Below are positions 26,088 through 33,072 of a DNA stretch of 33,072 nt, piece after piece. The position numbers were made by a program, and so were the translations under genes. Every line of letters starts with the position of its first letter. Position 1 is the stretch's first letter. The stretch covers positions 1-33,072 of the forward strand of contig JACCRY010000081.1 in assembly GCA_013813265.1 (NCBI GenBank), read 5' to 3'. This stretch comes from Parachlamydiaceae bacterium (lineage in GTDB: Bacteria; Chlamydiota; Chlamydiia; Chlamydiales; Parachlamydiaceae). Under the pieces are notes generated by a model. It ran no database searches, was not told where the DNA came from, and saw only the letters and a program-made list of their open reading frames with translations.

Positions 26088-28065
26088 ATTACTTTCTTCT
26101 GATGAACGCCTGCTTTATCAAGAGTGGATTGTGACAAATGGTCTTGGTGGATATGCCTGTGGATCATTAGGTGGAGCCCCCATGCGGAAATACAATGCAC
26201 TTTTAGTTGCTGCATTGAAAGCCCCCTTTGGTAGAACTGTGATGCTTAACTATCTTGCAGATTCCATCATTCTGCCCGACAACCGCGAAGTGAGCTTATC
26301 TCATCTACGCCTAAAGGAAAAGAACGAATATGTTTCTTCTGAAGAAATTGAATTTAAACTTGAACAGAACCTTCCGGTCTGGCGTTACCATGTGAATGGT
26401 TACATACTTGAAAAAAGAATTTGGATGTCACATGGACAAAATACGACCTATATAAGTTACGATTTAACTTCTAAAGAACCCATAAAAATAAAATGGCGTC
26501 CTTATTTAAATTTTAGACCAACAGAGCTGGAAGTCAATGCACAACTTGAAGATGATTATATTGTTCAATCGCATAAGCTAGGCTATGAAATTTCAAAGGC
26601 CCCCTTTCCAAGCCTAAAATTCGATAGTGATAAAAAATCCTTTTTTTGTATCGATTCACAAAGATTAGATGAAGTTTTTTATGAAATTGAAGAAAGGCGT
26701 GGCTATGAATATTTTGGTTCTTTAATAAGTCCTGGATATTTTTTAACGGATCTTTTACCAGGGGAAAAAATTACTTACACTATCTCAACTGAAGAATGGC
26801 AAACTTTAGAAGCAATGAACCCTTACGAAGCTTTGATAGCCGAAAAGCAAAGACAAAAATCTCTTTTGAAAGCTGCAAATCCACTTTCTTATTCTAAAAC
26901 AGCAAATAAATTAATTCTGGCAGCTGATCAATTTATCATAACACCTATCAGTCGAGAAAATGATGCAGTACGATTAAAAGCATTGGGTGAAATTCCATGC
27001 TCTATTATTGCAGGATACCCTTGGTTTACTGATTGGGGACGCGATACGATGATTTCTTTGGAAGGTCTAACCCTTACGACTGGAAGACCCCAAATTGCTA
27101 AATCAATCTTAAGAACTTTTGCATTTTATATTCGTGACGGTCTGATTCCAAATATGTTTCCAGATGGAAAAAGCCAGGGACTCTACCATACCGCTGATGC
27201 AACCTTATGGTTTTTTCATGCTGTAGATCGTTACGTCACCTTGACTGGAGATGATGATTTTCTAGAATTTATGATACCCAAGTTTCAACATATTATTGAA
27301 CGTCATCTTAAGGGAACGCTTTTTGGAATTAAAGTTGACCCCTCAGATGGGTTGTTAATACAAGGAGAAGAGGGTTACCAATTGACTTGGATGGATGCCA
27401 AAGTTAAAGATTGGGTGGTCACTCCTCGTCGAGGAAAAAACGTCGAAATTAATGCACTTTGGTACAATGCGCTAAAATTAATGGAGCTTTGGACTGGCGT
27501 TACGAACGATATTACGAAACTTTGTTACCAATCGTTCAATGAGAAATTTTGGTTCGAATCTGGTGGCTATCTATATGACGTGATAGATTTTGAAGGAACA
27601 CCTGATACGGCGCTCCGCCCAAATCAGATCCTTGCCATTTCCCTACGCTTCCCTATTCTACAAAATAATCGATGGCAATCGGTTGTTGATATTGCTCATA
27701 AAGAGCTTTTAACGAAGTATGGACTAAAAACTCTTGCCTCTTCTCATCCAGACTATAAAAGTTCCTATGATGGGAATTTATGGGCAAGGGATGCAGCCTA
27801 TCATCAGGGCACTGTTTGGCCTTGGTTAATAGGACCTTTTGTAGATGCATGGCTAAAAGTATATCCAGATAAGTTAGAGGAGGCGAAAGATTTCTTAATT
27901 CATCTTGAAAATCATATTGATGATCATTGTGCAGGCACAATAAGTGAAATTTTTGATGCGGAAGATCCATTTCATGCTCGAGGTTGCTTTGCCCAAGCTT
28001 GGAGTGTTGCCGAATATTTAAGGGTTTATGCCAAATTGCATCCAGACATTTCATCTCATGTATAA
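26068..28065 (+). CDS. Amylo-alpha-1,6-glucosidase, archaeal/bacterial glycogen debranching enzyme (GH133)
   Basis: 665 residues, with ATG 26068 inside the end of treZ (20-bp overlap) and a purine-rich AAGGGAAAAG before it. Residues ~15-250 are the N-terminal GDE domain (EWIVTNGLGGYACGSLGG at the start). Residues ~270-655 form the (alpha/alpha)6 barrel of the debranching C domain, with ITPISRENDAVR, AGYPWFTDWGRDTMISLEGL, LYHTADATLWFFHAVDRY, LTWMDAKV, and AYHQGTVWPWLIGPF near the end. It releases the single alpha-1,6-linked glucose from a branch stub. It is a second debrancher beside GlgX/TreX, with a different fold and different products (free glucose). That glucose is also the acceptor for TreT, encoded two genes upstream. 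It is last in the treT-treZ arm. Confidence 0.93.
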   Translation: MRDNPTKLLSSDERLLYQEWIVTNGLGGYACGSLGGAPMRKYNALLVAALKAPFGRTVMLNYLADSIILPDNREVSLSHLRLKEKNEYVSSEEIEFKLEQNLPVWRYHVNGYILEKRIWMSHGQNTTYISYDLTSKEPIKIKWRPYLNFRPTELEVNAQLEDDYIVQSHKLGYEISKAPFPSLKFDSDKKSFFCIDSQRLDEVFYEIEERRGYEYFGSLISPGYFLTDLLPGEKITYTISTEEWQTLEAMNPYEALIAEKQRQKSLLKAANPLSYSKTANKLILAADQFIITPISRENDAVRLKALGEIPCSIIAGYPWFTDWGRDTMISLEGLTLTTGRPQIAKSILRTFAFYIRDGLIPNMFPDGKSQGLYHTADATLWFFHAVDRYVTLTGDDDFLEFMIPKFQHIIERHLKGTLFGIKVDPSDGLLIQGEEGYQLTWMDAKVKDWVVTPRRGKNVEINALWYNALKLMELWTGVTNDITKLCYQSFNEKFWFESGGYLYDVIDFEGTPDTALRPNQILAISLRFPILQNNRWQSVVDIAHKELLTKYGLKTLASSHPDYKSSYDGNLWARDAAYHQGTVWPWLIGPFVDAWLKVYPDKLEEAKDFLIHLENHIDDHCAGTISEIFDAEDPFHARGCFAQAWSVAEYLRVYAKLHPDISSHV

Positions 28066-28110
28066 AAGGTTTTTTTAGTTTCATTTAAAGAAGAAGATTT
28101 AATATATTTA

Positions 28111-28143
28111 AGCAATTTTTGCACGCTTTAGTGCGAAATTGCT
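28111..28143 (+). terminator. Stem-loop downstream of the treT-treZ arm
   Basis: AGCAATTT..GCAC (28111-28124) pairs with GTGC.AAATTGCT (28131-28143) around the loop GCTTTA, with a small bulge. It lies 46 bp after the glucosidase stop. No run of T follows, so it is either a weak terminator or an RNA-stabilising hairpin. Confidence 0.4.
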
Positions 28144-28243
28144 ATCCATTTGCACAACAAACCAGTGATGTGCACAATCTTATTTCTCAATAAAATAAAA
28201 AGATTCATATAAATAAATTGATGCACAATTTGCTTTTTCACAT

Positions 28244-28267
28244 ATAATTAATTAACAAATTAATTAT
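28244..28267. promoter_or_regulatory. Perfect AT-rich dyad, possible operator
   Basis: ATAATTAATT (28244-28253) and AATTAATTAT (28258-28267) are exact complements around AACA, directly upstream of a promoter-like sequence. Three TGCACAA words lie before it, near 28151, 28170 and 28222. A regulator site is possible, but AT-rich dyads arise easily by chance. Confidence 0.3.
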
Positions 28268-28273
28268 AAATAA

Positions 28274-28302
28274 TTGTATTTAATTATCATTTATGCTAAA
28301 AT
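28274..28302 (+). promoter_or_regulatory. Sigma-70-type promoter for the Inc-like gene
   Basis: TTGTAT (28274-28279), a 17-bp spacer and TAAAAT (28297-28302), with TG one base ahead of the -10 box (extended -10). It lies 75 bp upstream of the ATG, giving a leader of about 65 bases. Confidence 0.5.
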
Positions 28303-28376
28303 CATCTCTTAAGATACAGCAACTAAAATTTTGCAACTAAAAATATTTAAAAATTAATAATAAAAAAGGAACTAAG

Positions 28377-29075
28377 ATGGATGTTTCAAAAAACATAAAT
28401 GTGCTAGGTATCATTGATTATTTGCCAGAATGTATTACTTCTAAAGGGAATACTATTCTTTCATCAGTGCCTGTACTATCAGAAAAGGCCGCTAAAATTT
28501 TTTCGACGATTCATAAAAATATTCCAGATACCGAAGAGGAATTTTTAAGTGTAAAGAGTCTTGATAAAAGTATAAAAAAAATTACTAACTCAGTGACTAA
28601 CCTTAACAAATTAAAATTAAATGAAACTGTTTTTAAAGCATTAAGCATCACATTAATTTTAGTTTCACTAGTAGCTTTAACGGTAGGAATTGTTGCCCTT
28701 TTTGTCTTTGTCTTACCACCCGTGTTGCTTTTTTCTATTGCTTATCTTGATGTAATTCCTCTTGTGGGGGTATTCGTTGGTGCCTTATTAACTTTGGGGT
28801 CTTTTAATTTAGTGCCCTCGGCTGAAGAAAAGATATCTCTACTAGCAGACAAAGCAAAAGTTAATCACCAAAAACTTAAAAATTATTTTACTTGTAATTA
28901 CAGAACTCTTAAAGAGAATCTAGTTAAAAACATAGAACTTAAAAATCAACATCTAGAATTGATCTTGGAATTAGGCGAAGACGAAAAAAAGGCCATCGAA
29001 AATGAAAGGGCCAATTTAGAAGAAGTACTTGCCGAACTTAAAAGTCTTCATAAATTTTATGCTTCTACCCCTTAG
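28377..29075 (+). CDS. Inc-like membrane protein with coiled-coil tail
   Basis: 232 residues, with ATG 28377 behind AAGGAAC. There is no signal peptide. Residues ~89-121 and ~124-145 form a long bilobed hydrophobic region split by a short polar LDVIP turn, the classic profile of chlamydial inclusion-membrane proteins. Residues ~55-85 before it and ~150-228 after it are helical and rich in Lys/Glu/Leu (for example NIELKNQHLELILELGEDEKKAIENE in two blocks), predicting coiled coils that could bind host proteins such as SNAREs. That binding role is inference. It has its own promoter, and hairpins separate it from the convergent enzyme gene. No sequence family is recognised. Confidence 0.75.
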   Translation: MDVSKNINVLGIIDYLPECITSKGNTILSSVPVLSEKAAKIFSTIHKNIPDTEEEFLSVKSLDKSIKKITNSVTNLNKLKLNETVFKALSITLILVSLVALTVGIVALFVFVLPPVLLFSIAYLDVIPLVGVFVGALLTLGSFNLVPSAEEKISLLADKAKVNHQKLKNYFTCNYRTLKENLVKNIELKNQHLELILELGEDEKKAIENERANLEEVLAELKSLHKFYASTP

Positions 29076-29110
29076 TATGGAGGTTGGTCCACATAAAAAC
29101 ATGTCTTTGT

Positions 29111-29148
29111 GATCTAATTTAAAGGCCTACAGCCTGAAAAATTAGATC
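29111..29148. terminator. Dyad between convergent genes, possible bidirectional terminator
   Basis: GATCTAATTT (29111-29120) and AAATTAGATC (29139-29148) are perfect complements, with AGGC/GCCT pairing inside. It sits between a plus-strand stop (29075) and a minus-strand stop (29228). The inner word AGGCCTACAGCCT resembles AGGCCTAAAGCCT near 7070, so this may be a dispersed palindromic repeat used as a terminator. Confidence 0.45.
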
Positions 29149-29227
29149 CTAAGGCAATATATTGGCGTAGTCCATCGCCCTTTGTCTCTAAGCCTAACTT
29201 TGCAATTTAACATTAGAGAAATAGCAT

Positions 29228-30604
29228 TTAGTTGCAATCGCCACCATTGATATAGTAAAAGGCTTTTTTAAAGGCTCTTTCGCCAATTTTTCTCCCCAAT
29301 TTGCGCCCTTGATGATCTCCATCTTTGAAATGGATTCCCCCATATCGACGTGATATCCCTGCTTGGGCAGCAGCTTCGGAAAAGGTCTCCCAAAAAAGTT
29401 TAACATTTTTGGTAGGAGAACAACCAGATTCCAAAGATCCTTTTGGGACAACAGCTGAGTTGCCAAAATGATTGCTGCCTGTAAATCTTTTAAGAACTTC
29501 AGCAGAAGCTGTACTAAACGTACTATGCCCTGACACGCATTCAGGGAATGGCGGTGTCGAAAAATAAGGCTGCCAGTTTTGACCTAAAATTGCTTGGGTC
29601 CCTTCACGAGCTCCTCCCCAAGCTTCGATTAGAACCCCATCAAAAAGAAAACGGATAGCGCTAATCGGGCGTACATAGTCATAAAATCTTTTGGCATCCC
29701 ATGAGGCGATGCTTGCATCAAGCAACGCATTATCTAATGCAAAAAAGAGTTTGACATCATCATCTAAAGAATGATGATCTCTATGCGATACAAAGTGCGC
29801 AAATTCGTTCCAGTGGCCTGGTGGGGTCACTGTACCAGGTCCATCTGCCCAGTAAGAAGCAATAGATTTGGTTAAATTATTTAAATTAGCGCTTAACTTT
29901 ATTAAGGCCTCTGCTTGATGCGTGTATCTTTTACTAGGATAAGTAGCAGGAGCTAATGTAGGTCGAAATTCATTACCGGATTTAAGTGCAAATGGAATTA
30001 CTAAGCCCCATTGTGGAGTGACAAATGCTTGTGGACCAATAGGCTGCCAATAGTTTGGATCGGATGGGGACACGGGTTGGTATCCTGTATAATCGGAGTA
30101 AGGATTTACACCACTATTTGGTTCATCTGCTAGTTGGTTAGCGCCGTCTTCATGTCTAAAGAGAAGGATATTTGCTGCAACAACGTTTCCAATCCCAACG
30201 GGTGTAGTGACATCTGTAGATAAATCGTCAAGATCGTAGCCTAAATCTATCATCAAGTTTCTAAACAACGTTTCTTGGGCAGGAAAAAGGTCAACGAGTA
30301 CCCTAAAAGCGGCAAAGCTGATGGCTTCTTTTTTATTTTGCTTTGTGAATTCACTAGAAGGCCTTCTGAGAAGATCCCCGTATCCTGTTCCAATAGCTTT
30401 CTTATCATAAGCAGCCCATGCATCAAAGATGCTTGTATGTACAATAGCTAAAGCCCTAGCACCCACTGTAGGTGCAGTAGGTGGCGATGCCGAGGAAATT
30501 GCCGTAAGAGCTGCCTCATTCCATTTAAGTACTACATTCTCGCCTTGTAGTGCTGCAAAAGCCAAACATAAAAGTGAGAGGCCAAGCAAAAATGTTTTAT
30601 GCAT
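29228..30604 (-). CDS. Secreted vanadium-haloperoxidase/PAP2-type enzyme
   Basis: 458 residues from ATG 30604; a TTG four codons earlier is less likely. Residues 1-21 are a signal peptide (MHKTFLLGLSLLCLAFAALQG), placing it in the periplasm or outside. The vanadate/phosphate pocket of the family is present in the C-terminal half: SWDAKRFYDYVRPISAIR (K305, R312), FPECVSGHSTFS (S358-G-H360-S) and RRYGGIHFKDGDHQGRKLG (H425, R434). Size and motif spacing fit bacterial vanadium-dependent haloperoxidase-like proteins better than small PAP2 lipid phosphatases, but the fold is shared. Halide oxidation and phosphate-ester hydrolysis are both possible. The gene is monocistronic with a weak ribosome site. 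Confidence 0.85.
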   Translation of the reverse strand: MHKTFLLGLSLLCLAFAALQGENVVLKWNEAALTAISSASPPTAPTVGARALAIVHTSIFDAWAAYDKKAIGTGYGDLLRRPSSEFTKQNKKEAISFAAFRVLVDLFPAQETLFRNLMIDLGYDLDDLSTDVTTPVGIGNVVAANILLFRHEDGANQLADEPNSGVNPYSDYTGYQPVSPSDPNYWQPIGPQAFVTPQWGLVIPFALKSGNEFRPTLAPATYPSKRYTHQAEALIKLSANLNNLTKSIASYWADGPGTVTPPGHWNEFAHFVSHRDHHSLDDDVKLFFALDNALLDASIASWDAKRFYDYVRPISAIRFLFDGVLIEAWGGAREGTQAILGQNWQPYFSTPPFPECVSGHSTFSTASAEVLKRFTGSNHFGNSAVVPKGSLESGCSPTKNVKLFWETFSEAAAQAGISRRYGGIHFKDGDHQGRKLGRKIGERAFKKAFYYINGGDCN

Positions 30605-30946
30605 AATAATTCTCAAAAAAATTTGTTAAAACCTTACAACAGACATACTTTAAAAGTATTTTTAAGACAATAAATTTAACAAGAAAGTGTAGCTACATAT
30701 ATATTTGTGCAAGTTCAAATTGCAGGACGTCGCTTTCATTTGAAAAGCAGGCAAGAGCGATAAGTCTCTATCGCAACAACTTTACTTTTTATTCTTTTGC
30801 ATAATTCAGGATTGAATCAGAAATATTGCCTCCTTCCTGTCGAGTCAGCTGATAAGACTAAAGACCAAAAAAGTCATGTGAGTCCACCCAAAAAGGGGAA
30901 TTCAGAGTTGCAATGGTGGTTGCGGCGCAAATTTATTCTCTACATT
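30605..30946. other. Gap without a supported gene
   Basis: This is the upstream region of the vanadium-enzyme gene. The only structure noted is a 6-bp stem GCGATA/TATCGC near 30754-30771. The short frames here lack ribosome sites and protein-like composition. Confidence 0.4.
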
Positions 30947-31132
30947 TTCTTTACGCCCTTTGCGCCTTCTGCTGCTTCTTTGCGTTAAAAAAAAATTAAT
31001 TTAGTTCACTGCCCGTTAAGTTTTTTTCGATAAACACTTTAGGGTAATTTAAACCTCTAATTCTATCTAAGTGGAAAACTTGATTGTTTTTTAACGCAAA
31101 GAAGCAGCTAAAGGCGCAGAGGGCACAAAGAA
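30947..31132. repeat. Imperfect 46-bp inverted repeats around a 94-bp centre
   Basis: 30947-30992 and 31087-31132 are reverse complements at 41 of 46 positions. Each contains CTGCTTCTTTGCGTTAAAA or its complement. Such 'TTTGCGTT/CTCTGCG' words form dispersed intergenic repeats in many bacterial genomes. The enclosed segment encodes nothing recognisable. It may be a small palindromic mobile element or a recombination remnant between the vanadium-enzyme gene and the kinase gene. Confidence 0.65.
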
Positions 31133-31245
31133 CTCGGGGATATAATTTTTCGATTACGTTGCGGCACATAATACTGAGCTGCACAGCAATTTCGATTATC
31201 CCCTCAAAAACTCGAAAAGCAGTAAATCTGTTTCACTGGCAAAGG

Positions 31246-31806
31246 TTACTCATAAGACTGAATTAGAGTAATTAACTGCTTTGCTCCATCAGATGGGGCA
31301 CCATGATTTTGTATAGGCGCATACAAAGCGCCCGAAAATGCGATGCAAGCTACCAAAAACGAACGACTTATTTGCAGATGGTATTCAATTTGTTCTAGGC
31401 TTTCTTGATCCCTATTTCTCGTTTCATCAAATTTACGTCTTTCGTAAATAAGGGAAGCGGGGCTTTCTAACATTCCAATGACGTTTGGATTGAGTATTTT
31501 AATCACTTCTTCAGGAATGCCCGGACAATATCCAAAGGGCGTCTTGATCATAGCGTGAGTATCAATACAAGAAACTTCAGGCATTTCTGATGCCATCCTT
31601 CTTGCAGCTTCTATTCCAATTTTCTGCTGTTGACTTAACGGTAATTTTCTTAAAGAATCTTTATCTATATTCTGCGAAAATGCCTCTTTAAGCATCATAT
31701 CCCCATAATTAATCACGACCAATTTTGGAAACAATTTTACAGCTTCTTGCAAGACAGTAGATTTACCGCTTCCAGGAACTCCGGCAAGAATAATGGTTAA
31801 AGACAT
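31246..31806 (-). CDS. adkA: Archaeal-type adenylate kinase
   Basis: 186 residues, with ATG 31806 behind GAGGAAG. It interconverts ATP + AMP and 2 ADP. The P-loop is AGVPGSGKSTV (~8-18). The rest follows the archaeal AdkA pattern rather than the usual bacterial Adk: VINYGDMMLKEA, DSLRKLPLSQQQKI, AARRMA, CIDTHAMIKTPFGYCPGIPEEV, LNPNVIGMLE, and RRKFDETRNRDQES. There is no bacterial LID domain with zinc cysteines. Because a bacterium needs an ordinary Adk as well, this could be a supplementary or moonlighting nucleotide kinase acquired by transfer. It is divergent from the MerR gene over a 186-bp gap. Confidence 0.88.
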   Translation of the reverse strand: MSLTIILAGVPGSGKSTVLQEAVKLFPKLVVINYGDMMLKEAFSQNIDKDSLRKLPLSQQQKIGIEAARRMASEMPEVSCIDTHAMIKTPFGYCPGIPEEVIKILNPNVIGMLESPASLIYERRKFDETRNRDQESLEQIEYHLQISRSFLVACIAFSGALYAPIQNHGAPSDGAKQLITLIQSYE

Positions 31807-31917
31807 ACTTCCTCATTTGATAATTTTTTCGATATGTACTTTAAGACCAACTGAAAGCTGTGTTTCTAGACTCTTAAAACTATACGATGCATTAATCCAT
31901 ACGCAAGAAAAAAAAGC

Positions 31918-31948
31918 TTGACCCTCACGTTACGTCATTTCCTATTAT
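31918..31948 (+). promoter_or_regulatory. MerR-type promoter/operator with 19-bp spacer
   Basis: TTGACC (31918-31923), 19 bases, then TATTAT (31943-31948). The overlong spacer contains CTCACGTTACGTCAT, which resembles the TipA/SkgA-type operator (CTCACGT-ACGTGAG). CCCTCA (31922-31927) also has an inverted partner TGAGGG (31948-31953). The gene starting 45 bp downstream encodes a MerR/TipA protein, so autoregulation by DNA untwisting is expected. Confidence 0.65.
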
Positions 31949-31992
31949 GAGGGCATCCTTTAAAATCAGAGGGATATTAAGGAGATAAAACA

Positions 31993-32754
31993 ATGGTTTA
32001 CACGGTTACGAAGTTAGCTAAAATTTCAGGAGTCAGTGTCCGGACACTGCATTGGTATGATGAGATCGGGCTTCTAAAGCCAGCTTATTATGCGTCCAAT
32101 GGATATCGGCATTACGAAGAGGAACACCTGTTGATCCTTCAACAGATTCTTTTTTTTAGAGAGCTTGGATTCGAGCTCAAGCTGATTCAACAACTTCTGG
32201 GAAGAGGCGATTTTGATAAAATCGTTGCTTTAAGTTCACATCGACAAGTTTTGATGAAAAACTTGGAAAGAACTCGAAAGCTAATTAAAACCATTGACAA
32301 TACACTAGAACATTTAAAAGGAACCAAAAAAATGAAAGAGTCAGAAATTTTTTCCGGATTTAGCAAAGAAAAGCAAGCTGAGTTTGAAAAACAACTTATA
32401 GACCGTTTTGGAGAAAAAGTTAAAGCCTCCATTGCCGAAAGCCATAAAAATGTTAAAGATTGGACCAAATCTGATTGGGAAAAGTCCAACAAGGAATTTG
32501 ACCAGATTTGCCAAGATATGACTAAAATGATTGAAAAAAAGATCAAAGCTAGTTCGCAAGAAGTCCAGCGCATTATTCGACGCCACTATTTATGGCTGAA
32601 GAAATACTGGACGCCAACAAAAGAATCTTATTCGGGCCATGGCCAATTTATTGTAGAAAGCGAGCTAAAGAAAGTCTACGAATCTTATCATCCGCAACTG
32701 CCAGAATTTATGGCAGAAGCAATTCAAATATTTGCAGAACAAGAACTCAAATAA
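31993..32754 (+). CDS. MerR-family regulator with TipAS effector domain
   Basis: 253 residues, with ATG 31993 behind AAGGAG. Residues ~1-70 are the winged helix of MerR (YTVTKLAKISGVSVRTLHWYDEIGLLKP, then NGYRHYEEEHLLILQQI). Residues ~75-115 form the long dimerisation helix. Residues ~130-250 match the TipAS domain (FSGFSKEKQAEFEKQL, then a helical bundle ending QFIVESELKKVYESYHP, EFMAEAIQIFAEQEL). In TipAL this domain binds thiostrepton-like and other ligands and switches on a multidrug response. It should activate its own promoter through the 19-bp spacer, and the divergent kinase gene is a possible second target. The ligand is unknown. Confidence 0.93.
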   Translation: MVYTVTKLAKISGVSVRTLHWYDEIGLLKPAYYASNGYRHYEEEHLLILQQILFFRELGFELKLIQQLLGRGDFDKIVALSSHRQVLMKNLERTRKLIKTIDNTLEHLKGTKKMKESEIFSGFSKEKQAEFEKQLIDRFGEKVKASIAESHKNVKDWTKSDWEKSNKEFDQICQDMTKMIEKKIKASSQEVQRIIRRHYLWLKKYWTPTKESYSGHGQFIVESELKKVYESYHPQLPEFMAEAIQIFAEQELK

Positions 32755-32771
32755 TCTTATCTAGGACACTA

Positions 32772-32798
32772 AGGCGGCTGCTTCAAAAGTAGTCGCCT
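32772..32798 (+). terminator. Stem-loop just after the MerR gene
   Basis: AGGCGGCTGCTT (32772-32783) pairs with AAGTAGTCGCCT (32787-32798) over 12 positions, two of them G-U in the plus-strand RNA. It is 17 bases after the stop. There is no T run, so termination would be weak or would depend on the second hairpin downstream. Confidence 0.5.
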
Positions 32799-32867
32799 CC
32801 TTCGGCCAAAGTAAAAACTTAACTTTAAAGAACTTTTTTTGGATCGCATCTTACCAAGGCAATCGCG

Positions 32868-32910
32868 TAGCTTATCTGAAGGCATATATGCCTCCTTTCA
32901 GCTATTTTTT
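32868..32910 (+). terminator. Rho-independent terminator candidate
   Basis: TAGCT/CTGAA on the left pairs with TTCAG/CTA on the right around the palindrome AGGCATATATGCCT (32880-32893), followed by six T (32905-32910). It lies about 115 bp after the MerR stop. The remainder of 32755-32941 holds no gene. Confidence 0.5.
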
Positions 32911-32941
32911 CTGACCCTATTAGACCACTTGCCCTAACGTT

Positions 32942-33051
32942 TCGCAGAGGCTGTGAAAAAATTCGAAATAATGCAGCAGTTAGGCGAAAGTTGCAGCTGA
33001 TGCAATTCTTGACGACGTCGTAGCCATAGCTACGACCGAGGAGAGAAGTGC
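32942..33051. repeat. Right copy of the 110-bp perfect inverted repeat
   Basis: Exact reverse complement of 1-110. The repeated element evidently continues to the window edge (33052-33072 adds TCAGATGCAACTTT, similar to the ATGCAATT and GTTGCAGCTGATGC words inside the unit). The two copies point outward. Confidence 0.85.
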
Positions 33052-33072
33052 GTCAGATGCAACTTTTCAGCC

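Noticed and set aside
27653-28084. 143-codon minus-strand frame opposite the glucosidase gene
   Set aside because: It is antisense to a strongly conserved GH133 coding region. The plus-strand motifs explain the sequence.
1-33072. tRNA, rRNA, integrase/attachment site or replication origin
   Set aside because: I looked for cloverleaf T-loop words, rRNA-like GC-rich conserved stretches and DnaA-box clusters by eye and saw none. A tRNAscan-SE or Infernal run would settle it.

Overview
The window reads as about 33 kb of an AT-rich bacterial chromosome, most probably from an amoeba-associated member of the Chlamydiae (Parachlamydiaceae type). No rRNA, tRNA or other clinching marker is present, so this rests on style. 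The pointers are two small proteins with the closely paired hydrophobic segments typical of chlamydial inclusion-membrane (Inc) proteins, a giant eukaryote-like protein, a glycogen/trehalose gene block, a stand-alone FecR-domain protein, and abundant decayed mobile DNA. The two ends of the window are a perfect 110-bp inverted repeat, as if it is bounded by two oppositely oriented copies of one repeat (an insertion sequence end or an assembly break).

Layout. 1-414: end repeat, a large palindrome and a gene scrap. 415-6714: a 2099-codon gene whose N-terminal ~300 residues resemble the animal FAM46/TENT5 nucleotidyltransferases, followed by ~1700 residues of duplicated helical solenoid. This is the most unusual gene of the window. 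6715-8876: repeat-rich DNA and a frameshifted FAD monooxygenase. 8877-10369: a secreted lipase-like hydrolase and an Inc-like protein, both on the minus strand. 10370-12438: a phased 10-bp tandem repeat, then an ABC-2 exporter (ATPase plus permease, overlapping). 12558-14339: a secreted hypothetical protein and a FecR-domain protein.

14340-17755 is an accessory 'graveyard'. It holds REP-like hairpins, a possible IS end, two decayed small genes that look like immunity genes, an intact colicin-D-like toxin tip with a likely immunity gene, a truncated Rhs core, and a piece of IS256-family transposase fused to the Rhs break.

17756-28065 is a metabolic island in two divergent arms. The minus arm is glgX/treX then treY (start and stop overlap). 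The plus arm is treT, treZ and an amylo-alpha-1,6-glucosidase (the last two overlap). TreX or the glucosidase trims glycogen branches, TreY turns linear chain ends into maltooligosyl-trehalose, and TreZ releases trehalose. TreT makes or breaks trehalose from nucleotide-glucose and glucose. A 164-bp element with perfect 37-bp inverted ends lies between the two arms.

28377-33072: a second Inc-like protein with a good sigma-70-type promoter, a secreted vanadium-haloperoxidase/PAP2-like enzyme, an archaeal-type adenylate kinase, a MerR-TipAS regulator with a 19-bp-spacer promoter, hairpins and the closing end repeat.
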